From NCBI GenBank assembly GCA_030618505.1, contig JAUXDF010000152.1, forward strand, positions 1 to 7,507: DNA of 7,507 nt. Direction: 5' to 3'. Made by a program: the position numbers and the translations under genes. How positions within the stretch are numbered: the first letter of the stretch is position 1; each line of letters starts with the position of its first letter. Shown here one piece after another: positions 1 to 6,359 of this stretch. The notes beneath the pieces are model-generated. The model saw only the letters and a program-made list of their open reading frames with translations. It did not search any database and was not told the origin of the DNA. This DNA is from Spongiibacteraceae bacterium. Lineage in GTDB: Bacteria > Pseudomonadota > Gammaproteobacteria > Pseudomonadales > PIVM01.

Positions 1-291
1 TTGTACGATAGCAGCGATAACACCGATGTAGCTCAAAAAACCCAGAAAACTAAGATCGATTTCGGGGTAACCCGCCCAAGCCAGCGCGCCATCTTTCAGT
101 AGAAGCTGATAGAGCAGATTGTTAACCGGTACAGTAATTGTCTGCACGACAATAACGGCAACACCTAAACCAATCGCAGTCTCAACTTTCTTGGAAAGTG
201 CCAAAAAGGTACACATTCCCAGAAAAAAGGACAGCGCCATGTTTTCAATAAAAACAGCCCGGATAAAAAGGCTTACATATTCTTCAATCAT
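1..291 (-). CDS. nqrE: Na+-translocating NADH:quinone oxidoreductase subunit E, 5' part (runs off left edge)
   Basis: NqrE is an integral membrane subunit of the Na+-NQR complex. With NqrD it forms the transmembrane core that holds a 2Fe-2S centre between the cytoplasmic and periplasmic sides. Only the first 97 residues are in the window and the frame is open to base 1; the family is about 198 residues. The N-terminus MIEEYVSLFIRAVFIENMAL and the later stretch SKKVETAIGLGVAVIVVQ followed by TVPVNNLLYQ are characteristic NqrE sequence. Cys27, in FFLGMCTFL, matches the Fe-S ligand Cys26 of the Vibrio cholerae protein; the second ligand lies outside the window. Three hydrophobic segments are visible. 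The ATG is preceded by a purine-rich GGAGAGAAGGAA stretch and lies 14 bp after the nqrD stop, so it is translated from the same mRNA. Family assignment is very secure. Confidence 0.96.
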   Translation of the reverse strand, partial: MIEEYVSLFIRAVFIENMALSFFLGMCTFLALSKKVETAIGLGVAVIVVQTITVPVNNLLYQLLLKDGALAWAGYPEIDLSFLGFLSYIGVIAAIVQ

Positions 292-305
292 TTCCTTCTC
301 TCCAG

Positions 306-971
306 TTAGTGGGTGTGTGCTTCACTTTGCGGTGCCAGGGTGAAATCAGGTTTCTCTACCTGATCCTTCTTCCAGTTACGCAACAGCCAGATAAACATCG
401 CGATAATAAAAAAGGCACTCGGTGGCAATAACAACAGACCGTTACCCTGATACCAGCCACCATTTTCAATCAGTTTGAATACTTCAAAACCCAGCAAGCT
501 ACCACTACCCAATAACTCTCTGACAACACCAACGAAAATCAGCACCACGCTGTAGCCCAGACCATTACCAATACCATCCAGAAAGGACATACCAGGCGGG
601 TTATTCATCGCAAACGCTTCAGCGCGGCCCATAACAATACAGTTGGTAATAATTAAACCCACAAATACCGATAGTTGTTTAGCAGTGGCGTAGGCATAAG
701 CCTGTAACACCTGATCAACAACAATAACCAGCGAGGCAATAATCGTCATCTGCACAATAATTCGAATACTCGAAGGGATGTGCTTTCTCACCAGTGCAAT
801 ACAGAAGCTCGAACAGGCCGTTACTACGGTTAATGCCACACACATAACCAGTGTAGTATCAAGACTAGTGGTAACCGCGAGCGCTGAGCAGATACCCAGT
901 ATCTGTAAAGCAACAGGGTTATCTGTAAAAATCGGGTTGAGTAGAATGCTCTTAGCATTTTGATCTGACAT
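306..971 (-). CDS. nqrD: Na+-translocating NADH:quinone oxidoreductase subunit D
   Basis: This 221-residue integral membrane subunit of Na+-NQR is the paralogue and partner of NqrE. It matches NqrD along its whole length: NPVALQILGICSALAVTT near the start, IPSSIRIIVQMTIIASLVIVVDQ at 65-87, KQLSVFVGLIITNCIVMGRAEAFAM at 98-122 and DGIGNGLGYSVVLI after that. About six hydrophobic helices are apparent. Cys28 and Cys111 sit where V. cholerae NqrD has Cys29 and Cys112, which ligate the intramembrane 2Fe-2S cluster, so the cofactor site looks intact. The protein is roughly ten residues longer than the usual 210, mostly in a polar C-terminal tail that ends in His-Thr-His. The ATG start has a GAGGTG ribosome site about 5 nt upstream and begins 2 bp after the nqrC stop, so the two genes are co-transcribed. 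RnfE/RsxE is the nearest alternative, but the operon context excludes it. Confidence 0.97.
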   Translation of the reverse strand: MSDQNAKSILLNPIFTDNPVALQILGICSALAVTTSLDTTLVMCVALTVVTACSSFCIALVRKHIPSSIRIIVQMTIIASLVIVVDQVLQAYAYATAKQLSVFVGLIITNCIVMGRAEAFAMNNPPGMSFLDGIGNGLGYSVVLIFVGVVRELLGSGSLLGFEVFKLIENGGWYQGNGLLLLPPSAFFIIAMFIWLLRNWKKDQVEKPDFTLAPQSEAHTH

Positions 972-973
972 CG

Positions 974-1783
974 TTACACCTCACCCTTTTTCAGATTAAC
1001 CAGAAACGGACCAAAACCGTTTTCACCCATCCAGAAACGCACCAGATTCTCAACACCCACACTGGTTAGCGTTGCACCGCTGAGCGAGTCTATCTTGTGA
1101 ATATTTTTGGCTTTACTGTGATCAACTTTCACCTTCACCAGGTCAATGGCCACAACACCTTCGTCGTTATAAATACGCTTACCCGGCCATATTGCTTTCC
1201 AGTCTGCGGTATCAACCTTAGCACCAAGCCCCGGTGTTTCCTTGTGCTCGTAGAAACCCAGTCCAGTGACGGTATTGCCATCACCTTCAAGTGCCATAAA
1301 ACCGTAAAGTGTTCCCCACAGGCCGTAACCATGAATCGGCAACACGATTCGCTCAATGCCACTATCATTTTCAATCAGATAAACAGTGGCGTATTTGGCG
1401 CGCCGGCTAATACCGGCAACATCCGTCTTTTTATCGAGCTTGTCTGAAAAAGTTGCTACTTTCGACGCCTTGCGCTGATCATACTCTTCAATATCAATAT
1501 TCAGGCCTTGCATTTCGGACTCACCTAAAAATCGGCCCTTATCAAGGTCAACAATCTTGACGGTGAACTGACTGAACAGAGAGGCAATATCACTTTTGCT
1601 ATGCTCGCCTTCTTTATAAATACCAGCAGCAGCAAGAATATTCTTGTTACGATCAAGCAGCTTATTTTCTGTCTGGATCGGCTTTAATATTACCGCCGCA
1701 CTGGATACAACAATTGAGCACACTACGCAGAGCGCTAGCGCAACAATAATTGTTTGCTTAACACTGTCTTTGTTTTTAGACAT
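974..1783 (-). CDS. nqrC: Na+-translocating NADH:quinone oxidoreductase subunit C (covalent FMN protein)
   Basis: NqrC (269 residues) carries a covalently bound FMN in a periplasmic domain anchored by one N-terminal helix; it relays electrons within Na+-NQR. Visible parts are a short basic N-terminus, a transmembrane segment at about 11-34 (TIIVALALCVVCSIVVSSAAVIL), and an FMN-binding domain with the typical LPIHGYGLWGTLYGFMAL and GLGFYEHKETPGLGA blocks. Near the C-terminus DSLSGAT fits the Dxx(S/T)GAT motif recognised by the flavin transferase ApbE, making Thr238 the predicted phosphoester site. No apbE gene is in the window. The length is slightly above the usual 257. The ATG start overlaps the end of nqrB by 8 bp, and a GGAGG site lies inside the nqrB C-terminal codons about 10 nt upstream, which suggests translational coupling. 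RnfG is the closest relative outside NQR but is much less similar. Confidence 0.97.
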   Translation of the reverse strand: MSKNKDSVKQTIIVALALCVVCSIVVSSAAVILKPIQTENKLLDRNKNILAAAGIYKEGEHSKSDIASLFSQFTVKIVDLDKGRFLGESEMQGLNIDIEEYDQRKASKVATFSDKLDKKTDVAGISRRAKYATVYLIENDSGIERIVLPIHGYGLWGTLYGFMALEGDGNTVTGLGFYEHKETPGLGAKVDTADWKAIWPGKRIYNDEGVVAIDLVKVKVDHSKAKNIHKIDSLSGATLTSVGVENLVRFWMGENGFGPFLVNLKKGEV

Positions 1784-2996
1784 TTCGCGCTAACCTCCGT
1801 TTGATATTGGCCTGCATGACAAAGTGGTCAATCATCGGGGCAAAGAGGTTGGCGAACAAAATGGCCAACATCATACCTTCAGGGAAAGCAGGGTTAATTA
1901 CTCGAATTAACACCACCATAAATCCGATCAGGGCACCAAAAAACCATTTACCGGTATCGGTCATAGAAGCAGACACAGGGTCTGTCGCCATAAAGACCAT
2001 ACCAAAAGCAAAACCACCCAAGACAAAGTGCCAATGAGGAGGCATCGCCATCATCGGGTTACCTCCCTCGGAAGCTCCCATATTAAACAGCAATGATGTG
2101 GCAACCATACCAATCATCACGCCGGCAATAATGCGCCATGAAGCAATTTTGGTAATTAGCAAAATTGCCATGCCGATCAAAATCGCTACCGTGGAAGTCT
2201 CGCCAATAGAGCCTTGGATACTGCCAAAGAAAGCATCACTCCAAGTAATCGCATTGCCATAAGCATCAACGATGGAATCAACACCACCAAGAGCGGCAAG
2301 ACCTAAAGGTGTTGCACCACTGAAGCCGTCGATGGCAGTCCAGACTGCATCGCCAGACATTTGAGCGGGATAAGCAAAAAACAGAAAAGCACGACCGGTA
2401 AGCGCCGGGTTAAGGAAGTTTTTACCCGTACCACCAAAAACTTCTTTACCGATAACCACACCAAAGCTGATACCCAATACAACCTGCCAAAGAGGAATAT
2501 CCGGTGGTACGATCAATGCGAACAAAATCGAAGTAACAAAAAAGCCTTCGTTAACTTCATGGCCACGCTTAATCGCAAACACAATTTCCCAGAATATACC
2601 GGCCAAAAAGGTCGTTATATAGATAGGTAAAAAATAGGCTGCACCGTGCCAGAAACAGTCCCAAACGCTGTTAGCATCGTAACCAGCCAGAAGCTCGATG
2701 ATCCAGCCATGCCATCCAGCAACACTGGCAACACCCATCTGCGCCATTGCGGTATTGGCATGGAAACCGAGGTTATACATACCGTAAAACATGGCAGGGA
2801 AAACAGCCAACCAAACCGTGATCATCACCCGCTTAAGATCAACACCATCACGAACGTGAGAGCCGGTATGGGTAACACTGGAAGGTGAATATAAAAAAGT
2901 ATCAAAGACTTCAAACAGGGCGTAATACTTTTCGAGTTTTCCGCCTTTTTCAAAGTGAGGCTCAACTTTATCTAATAAATCTCTTATGGCTTTCAC
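1776..2996 (-). CDS. nqrB: Na+-translocating NADH:quinone oxidoreductase subunit B
   Basis: NqrB (406 residues) is the large membrane subunit of Na+-NQR. It carries a covalent FMN and riboflavin, contributes to the quinone/inhibitor site and is involved in Na+ passage. The sequence follows the family throughout: an amphipathic N-terminus ending near THTGSHVRDGVDLKR, then multiple membrane helices, the conserved block VNEGFFVTSILFALIVPP, then KEVFGGTGKNFLNPALTGRA and FFAYPAQMSGDAVWT. DGFSGAT at 223-229 fits the ApbE flavinylation motif, so Thr229 is the predicted FMN site (Thr236 in V. cholerae). The C-terminus has GGFAFGMVFMATDPVSAS and ends IKRRLARNV. I chose the GTG start directly after the nqrA stop: an AGGAGG site sits 5 nt upstream inside the nqrA 3' end, and the N-terminal alignment agrees. 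Residue 134 is Ile where I recall Gly141 in V. cholerae (see findings). Confidence 0.97.
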   Translation of the reverse strand: MKAIRDLLDKVEPHFEKGGKLEKYYALFEVFDTFLYSPSSVTHTGSHVRDGVDLKRVMITVWLAVFPAMFYGMYNLGFHANTAMAQMGVASVAGWHGWIIELLAGYDANSVWDCFWHGAAYFLPIYITTFLAGIFWEIVFAIKRGHEVNEGFFVTSILFALIVPPDIPLWQVVLGISFGVVIGKEVFGGTGKNFLNPALTGRAFLFFAYPAQMSGDAVWTAIDGFSGATPLGLAALGGVDSIVDAYGNAITWSDAFFGSIQGSIGETSTVAILIGMAILLITKIASWRIIAGVMIGMVATSLLFNMGASEGGNPMMAMPPHWHFVLGGFAFGMVFMATDPVSASMTDTGKWFFGALIGFMVVLIRVINPAFPEGMMLAILFANLFAPMIDHFVMQANIKRRLARNV

Positions 2997-4334
2997 TTAG
3001 CCCTCCTTTTCAATTCGGGTTAAGTTATCACGAAGAATGGGCCCGTATTCATATTTGCCGGGGCAAACATAACTGCACAAAGCCAAATCTTCCTCATCAA
3101 GTTCAAGCCCACCGAGCTTGACCACCATATCCATATCGCCCACGACAATGGAGCGCAATAAAGGAGTTGGCAAAATATCAAGTGGCATTACCCGCTCGTA
3201 GGAGCCCACTGGCACGATCGCTCTTGGACTACCGTTAGTGGTAGTGGTAAAGGCAAATTTCAAACTTCTACTGAACTGAGATAGATAAATACCCAGCATG
3301 GAGTGTTTTTTGGCTCCGGGAGAAAGCCAGCCCATAAATTCTCGCTCAGTCGCTTCCTGAAGCACTGAGACCTGCAGGTGAAAGCGTCCCAGATAAGCAG
3401 AAGCACCACGGGCAGTACGACCCGATAAAACCGAGCCGGAGATAGTTCGATTTTCATCACTCGATAACTCACCAGCGCATAACTCTTCAAGATTAGCACC
3501 CAACTGGGTACGCAGCAGGCGTGGTTTGGTAACACTAGGGCCAGCAAGGGAAATCACTCGTGATGAATCCAGCTTACCGCTCTGAAATAGCTTACCTACA
3601 GCGATCACATCCTGGTAATTAATCGTCCAGACTGTTTTCTTCTCGCTCACAGGATCGAGAAAATGGATATGCGTACCCGCCAGACCGGAAGGATGAGTTC
3701 CGGCAAACTCCTGCTCATCAACGGCGCTTGCGCTACCCTTGCTAACACTGGAACCTGCAGCCTTTACAAGAAACACCTTACCGTCGGTCAATTTACCCAG
3801 CACTTTTAAGCCGGCTTCAAACTCGGCCTTTGCTTCCTGGATAATAATTTCGGGGTTAGCGGCCAATGGATTGGTATCCATGGCATTAACGAAGATGGAA
3901 TGCGCTAATGTCTCCGGCGCAGGCACCTTGCTGTATGGGCGTGTGCGCAATGCAGACCACAAACCGGAATCAACAAGATTGTCGATGGCCTGTTGGCGCT
4001 CTACCTTCTCTACATTGTCATAGGACTGAAAGGACTCCTCCTCACTGCCCTCAACATCGATAACCAGCGATTGAAATACTCGCTTGGCACCACGATTAAT
4101 AGCACTAACAGTGCCACTGGCAGGAGCGGTATATTTCACTCCCGGTGTTTTTTTATCGGTAAAAACTAACTGGCCTTTTTTTACCTTGTCACCGATTTTA
4201 ACGACCATAGTAGGCTTCATACCCACATAGTCATATCCGACCAGAGCGACAGTACGAACCTTCGGCCCATCCTGTATCACTTGATCGGGCTCGCCGGTGA
4301 TCGGTAAATCAAGCCCCCGAGTAATATTGATCAT
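2997..4334 (-). CDS. nqrA: Na+-translocating NADH:quinone oxidoreductase subunit A
   Basis: NqrA is the peripheral cytoplasmic subunit of Na+-NQR that has been implicated in quinone binding. It is the first gene of the operon. From the chosen ATG the product is 445 residues, against about 446 usual. The start MINITRGLDLPITGEPDQ is the family signature. Residues about 47-92 (IGDKVKKGQLVF through SGTVSAINRG) form the lipoyl/biotin-like barrel. Later conserved stretches include AGTHIHFLDPVS, LAGPSVTKPRLLRTQLGA, RTARGASAYLGRFHLQVS and EEDLALCSYVCPGKYEYGPILRDNLTRIE near the C-terminus. No transmembrane segment is seen. The frame stays open 20 codons further upstream to a GTG at 4394, but those residues do not resemble NqrA. 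The ATG has no clear Shine-Dalgarno sequence; GGACAAACCT precedes it directly. nqrB begins immediately after its stop codon. Confidence 0.97.
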   Translation of the reverse strand: MINITRGLDLPITGEPDQVIQDGPKVRTVALVGYDYVGMKPTMVVKIGDKVKKGQLVFTDKKTPGVKYTAPASGTVSAINRGAKRVFQSLVIDVEGSEEESFQSYDNVEKVERQQAIDNLVDSGLWSALRTRPYSKVPAPETLAHSIFVNAMDTNPLAANPEIIIQEAKAEFEAGLKVLGKLTDGKVFLVKAAGSSVSKGSASAVDEQEFAGTHPSGLAGTHIHFLDPVSEKKTVWTINYQDVIAVGKLFQSGKLDSSRVISLAGPSVTKPRLLRTQLGANLEELCAGELSSDENRTISGSVLSGRTARGASAYLGRFHLQVSVLQEATEREFMGWLSPGAKKHSMLGIYLSQFSRSLKFAFTTTTNGSPRAIVPVGSYERVMPLDILPTPLLRSIVVGDMDMVVKLGGLELDEEDLALCSYVCPGKYEYGPILRDNLTRIEKEG

Positions 4335-4446
4335 AGGTTTGTCCAAGCAGATTTGGAAAGCATAAGTTTGAAAATCAAAAGTAAGATAGCGCACAAGCCG
4401 TGCAAATATTAGTTTCTAAACCTTGAAATGCTGGCCTGACACGAAG

Positions 4447-4472
4447 AATACCCCATAGATCCACGGGGTATT
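4447..4472. repeat. Inverted repeat / hairpin in nqr leader
   Basis: AATACCCC at 4447-4454 and GGGGTATT at 4465-4472 form a perfect 8-bp stem with a 10-nt loop. No T-run follows on either strand, so it does not look like a complete intrinsic terminator. It lies about 110 nt upstream of the nqrA start codon, beside the tandem repeat, and could be an RNA structure in the leader or a protein-binding site. Confidence 0.6.
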
Positions 4473-4474
4473 AC

Positions 4475-4514
4475 TTAGGTGTTTCTACAAGCATCTAGGT
4501 GTTTTTACAAGCAT
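4475..4514. repeat. Two tandem copies of a 20-bp unit upstream of nqrA
   Basis: The unit TAGGTGTTTcTACAAGCAT occurs at 4476-4494 and again, with T in place of the lower-case C, at 4496-4514. The period is exactly 20 bp and there are two mismatches over the full 20-bp units. A 20-bp period is close to two helical turns, as expected for paired protein-binding sites, but slippage duplication is equally possible. The repeat lies inside the predicted nqr leader, about 30-70 nt downstream of the predicted start site. Confidence 0.7.
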
Positions 4515-4550
4515 TAAATCAACAGTTTAGCCAGCCTTGAAAAGCCCGTA

Positions 4551-4580
4551 AGTATACTGAGGGTTTCAGCGAATTGCCAG
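4551..4580 (-). promoter_or_regulatory. Candidate sigma-70 promoter of the nqr operon
   Basis: On the minus strand, TATACT (4551-4556, five of six consensus bases) is preceded at 18 bp by CTGGCA (4575-4580, four of six TTGACA bases). It lies about 100 nt past the GAPDH stop and about 215 nt before nqrA, in the right orientation to drive nqrABCDE. The -10 element is the best in this intergenic stretch. A TTGACA at 4603-4608 has no good partner. Confidence 0.45.
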
Positions 4581-4589
4581 AGCATCAAC

Positions 4590-4612
4590 AGGCTTGATTA
4601 AGTGTCAAGCCT
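4590..4612. repeat. Perfect 8-bp inverted repeat between gap and nqrA
   Basis: AGGCTTGA (4590-4597) and TCAAGCCT (4605-4612) are perfect inverted arms around the 7-nt spacer TTAAGTG. It lies just upstream of the predicted nqr promoter and downstream of gap. There is no U-tract on either side, so it could be a regulator operator, a weak terminator or an mRNA 3'-end stem. The TTGA/TCAA arms are spaced 7 rather than the 6 expected for an FNR-type site. Confidence 0.5.
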
Positions 4613-4622
4613 TGAGAATCCA

Positions 4623-4669
4623 TCATCTTTGATGCATGTCATTTGCTGCACAAATTATGTCAAAGATGA
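4623..4669 (-). terminator. Long interrupted hairpin just after gap, possible terminator or 3' stabiliser
   Basis: Arms TCATCTTTGA (4623-4632) and TCAAAGATGA (4660-4669) are perfectly complementary over 10 bp. Inside them a second stem, ATTTG/CAAAT (4641-4645 and 4651-4655), closes a 5-nt loop. The structure begins 12 nt after the GAPDH stop codon, where a transcript end would be expected. The stem is A+T-rich and is not followed by a T-run, so it is an atypical intrinsic terminator; a Rho-dependent end protected by this hairpin is also possible. Confidence 0.35.
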
Positions 4670-4681
4670 CTGATGTCCCCT

Positions 4682-6148
4682 TTAATCCTTGGGATAGCTT
4701 GCAAACTGCACGCCAGCCATCTGCTCAAGTACACGGTGAACCTGGCAGGAATAACCAAACTCATTATCGTACCAAAGATACAGCACACAGCTCTTGCCGT
4801 TAACGATGGTAGCCACAGAGTCGAAAATACAGGCACAACGCGTACCGACAAAATCGCTCGACACCACCTCTGAAGAGTTTGAGTAATCAATCTGCTTGCG
4901 CAAAGCCGAATGCAAGGCGGCTTGGCGCATAAACTCGTTCAGCTCATCTACAGAGGTTTCACGCTTCAAAGTCAGGTTCAAAATGGCCAAAGAAACATTC
5001 GGGGTAGGAACTCGAATAGCATTACCCGTCAATATGCCTTTCAACTGAGGCAAAACTTTACCCACAGCTTTGGCAGCACCGGTTTCGGTGATGACCATGT
5101 TAAGTGGAGCACTACGACCGCGGCGGCTGGACTTATGATAATTATCGATCAGGTTTTGATCATTAGTATAGGCATGAACCGTTTCAAGATGCCCGTATTC
5201 AATACCGTATTCATTGTCTAGTGCTTGCAAGGGCGGAGCAATCGCATTGGTGGTACAGGAAGCGGCCGAAATCATGGTGTCTGCAGGCTCAATCGTATCA
5301 TTGTTGATACCATAAACAATATTCTTTAGGTTGCCCTTACCTGGCGCAGTAAGAAGAACCTTTGATACGCCTTTGGATTTCAGGTGAAGCCCGAGCGCTT
5401 CATCATCATTAAATATACCGGTATTATCGATTATTATCGCGTCGTTAATACCGTATTCTGTGTAATCAATCTTATCCGGTGCACTGGCATAGATAACTTT
5501 GATTTCATTCCCATTGGCAACAAAAGAGCAGCGCTTTTCATCCACACGAATAGTACCTTCAAATGGCCCATGCACCGAATCACGACGCAACAAGCTAGCA
5601 CGCTTTTCAAGGTCATTCTTGACAGAACTCGGTCGAATTACCACCGCTCGCAAACGTAGAGTATCCCCACCACCTGTTTTTTCAATCAGCAAGCGAGCCA
5701 TCAGACGCCCTATACGGCCAAAACCATATAACACAACATCCTGAGGCTTTTTAAGAGGCTTCTTTTCAGCACCAATCAGGCCTGCCACTTCCTCGCGAAC
5801 ATAGTCAGCAATGGAAATACCCTTGGATTTACCCTCCTTCTCATAGCATACAGCAATACGCCCAGCATCAATGTGTGCAGGCCCCAAATTCAAAGCCGCA
5901 AGCGCCTCAATCACCGGATAAGTCTCAAAGACTGAAAGCTCATTGGCTTCAACCTGGCGCACAAAACGGTGGATCTGCATAACATTCAATACAGACTCGT
6001 TATACAAGGAGCGTCCGTAAACATAGATTTTTACGTTATTCTCTCTATAAAGCTTCCCGACAAGCGGAATCATCGATTCAGCTAAGGCTTCGCGCTCTTT
6101 CCAATCAGAAAAATAATCATCTGGCCGTTCGCGTTCTTGCTCTGTCAC
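4682..6148 (-). CDS. gap: Long-form glyceraldehyde-3-phosphate dehydrogenase (type I fold with N-terminal extension)
   Basis: This cytoplasmic enzyme interconverts glyceraldehyde-3-phosphate and 1,3-bisphosphoglycerate with NAD(P). It is 488 residues, far longer than the usual ~335. Residues 1 to about 135 form an extra helical domain (DWKEREALAESMIPLVGKLYR early, then YGRSLYNESVLNVMQIHRF). The GAPDH proper begins at VVLYGFGRIGR (138-148) with its nucleotide-binding loop. Then come RRDSVHGPF, the active-site SAASCTTNAI with Cys298, ETVHAYTNDQNL with the partner His325, the phosphate-binding GNAIRVPTPNVS with Arg379, and WYDNEFGYSCQV. All catalytic residues are present. Residues 171-175, after the second beta strand, read IRPSS where NAD-specific enzymes have an Asn-Asp pair. 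As I recall, P. aeruginosa carries the same long enzyme between nqr and mfd. I chose the GTG at 6148 because AGGG lies 8 nt upstream; a GTG at 6157 adds three residues but has AGG abutting it. Confidence 0.93.
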   Translation of the reverse strand: MTEQERERPDDYFSDWKEREALAESMIPLVGKLYRENNVKIYVYGRSLYNESVLNVMQIHRFVRQVEANELSVFETYPVIEALAALNLGPAHIDAGRIAVCYEKEGKSKGISIADYVREEVAGLIGAEKKPLKKPQDVVLYGFGRIGRLMARLLIEKTGGGDTLRLRAVVIRPSSVKNDLEKRASLLRRDSVHGPFEGTIRVDEKRCSFVANGNEIKVIYASAPDKIDYTEYGINDAIIIDNTGIFNDDEALGLHLKSKGVSKVLLTAPGKGNLKNIVYGINNDTIEPADTMISAASCTTNAIAPPLQALDNEYGIEYGHLETVHAYTNDQNLIDNYHKSSRRGRSAPLNMVITETGAAKAVGKVLPQLKGILTGNAIRVPTPNVSLAILNLTLKRETSVDELNEFMRQAALHSALRKQIDYSNSSEVVSSDFVGTRCACIFDSVATIVNGKSCVLYLWYDNEFGYSCQVHRVLEQMAGVQFASYPKD

Positions 6149-6174
6149 AGTCTGCACCCTAATTGTTGGTCTAG

Positions 6175-6195
6175 CCGGGTCGTTAGTCTACCCGG
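6175..6195. repeat. Hairpin in the gap 5' leader
   Basis: CCGGGT (6175-6180) and ACCCGG (6190-6195) form a perfect 6-bp G+C-rich stem with a 9-nt loop. If the promoter at 6211-6239 is used, this stem sits near the 5' end of the gap mRNA, about 25 nt before the start codon, where it could stabilise the message or affect initiation. On the plus strand it is followed by ATTTTAAAA and so resembles a weak terminator, but no plus-strand gene precedes it. Confidence 0.5.
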
Positions 6196-6210
6196 ATTTT
6201 AAAAGCGCGT

Positions 6211-6239
6211 ATTATCATCGTTCGACCGGCCTTGTGCAA
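6211..6239 (-). promoter_or_regulatory. Candidate sigma-70 promoter of gap
   Basis: On the minus strand, GATAAT (6211-6216, five of six consensus bases) lies 17 bp after TTGCAC (6234-6239, which keeps the TTG of the -35 box). The predicted start near 6204 gives a leader of roughly 50 nt before the GTG start. It is the best -10 match in the divergent region for this strand. Confidence 0.4.
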
Positions 6240-6330
6240 CTAAACAGGGCGGCTTTTTCACTAAGGACGGCTATCTCATTGGATTTTTTGCTATCAAAGG
6301 TAAGCACAGTCGGATTTATACGGGGATCGA

Positions 6331-6359
6331 CTGATTTTCCCTGCGGCGCAGGGTAGAAT
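6331..6359 (+). promoter_or_regulatory. Candidate promoter of mfd with an internal palindrome
   Basis: TAGAAT (6354-6359) is a good -10 element about 30 nt before the mfd ATG. The -35 candidate CTGATT (6331-6336, 17-bp spacer) is weak. The spacer contains the perfect palindrome CCCTGC-GGC-GCAGGG (6339-6353), which touches the -10. A protein bound there would block RNA polymerase, so autoregulation or an unknown regulator is conceivable, but nothing else supports it. Confidence 0.35.

Larger units (their letters stand above)
4335..4545 (-). promoter_or_regulatory. Putative structured 5' leader of the nqr operon
   Basis: If the TATACT promoter at 4551-4556 is used, transcription starts near 4545 and gives an untranslated leader of about 210 nt ahead of nqrA. 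It contains a 20-bp tandem duplication (4475-4514), an 8-bp-stem hairpin (4447-4472), a small GCAC/GTGC stem-loop (4391-4403), and an AGGTTT stretch (minus-strand reading of 4418-4423) complementary to the AAACCT immediately 5' of the nqrA ATG (4335-4340). The last pairing, with the missing Shine-Dalgarno sequence, could influence translation. No known riboswitch class was recognised. This is inference from sequence patterns; the leader may be unstructured in practice. Confidence 0.3.

Noticed and set aside
1097..1447. A 116-codon plus-strand open frame inside nqrC.
   Set aside because: It is antisense to conserved FMN-domain codons of nqrC and has no recognisable domain.
974..1783. The cluster being an Rnf/Rsx complex rather than Na+-NQR.
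   Set aside because: nqrA and nqrB signatures are unmistakable, and the C, D and E subunits match NQR rather than RnfG, RnfE or RnfA.
4335..4394. A 20-codon in-frame extension of nqrA to a GTG at 4394.
   Set aside because: The extra residues do not resemble NqrA N-termini, and the internal ATG gives the usual family length with the canonical start.
4603..4608. A consensus TTGACA -35 element for nqr on the minus strand.
   Set aside because: At 16-18 bp spacing the -10 candidates are poor (ATGCTC and neighbours), and the hexamer is explained by the inverted repeat it lies in.
4593..4609. An FNR-like site, TTGA/TCAA, near the nqr promoter.
   Set aside because: The half sites are separated by 7 nt rather than 6, so the pattern does not fit the FNR consensus.
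6174..6204. An intrinsic terminator on the plus strand (G+C stem followed by ATTTT).
   Set aside because: No plus-strand gene lies upstream, the T-run is only four bases, and the stem lies in the predicted gap leader.
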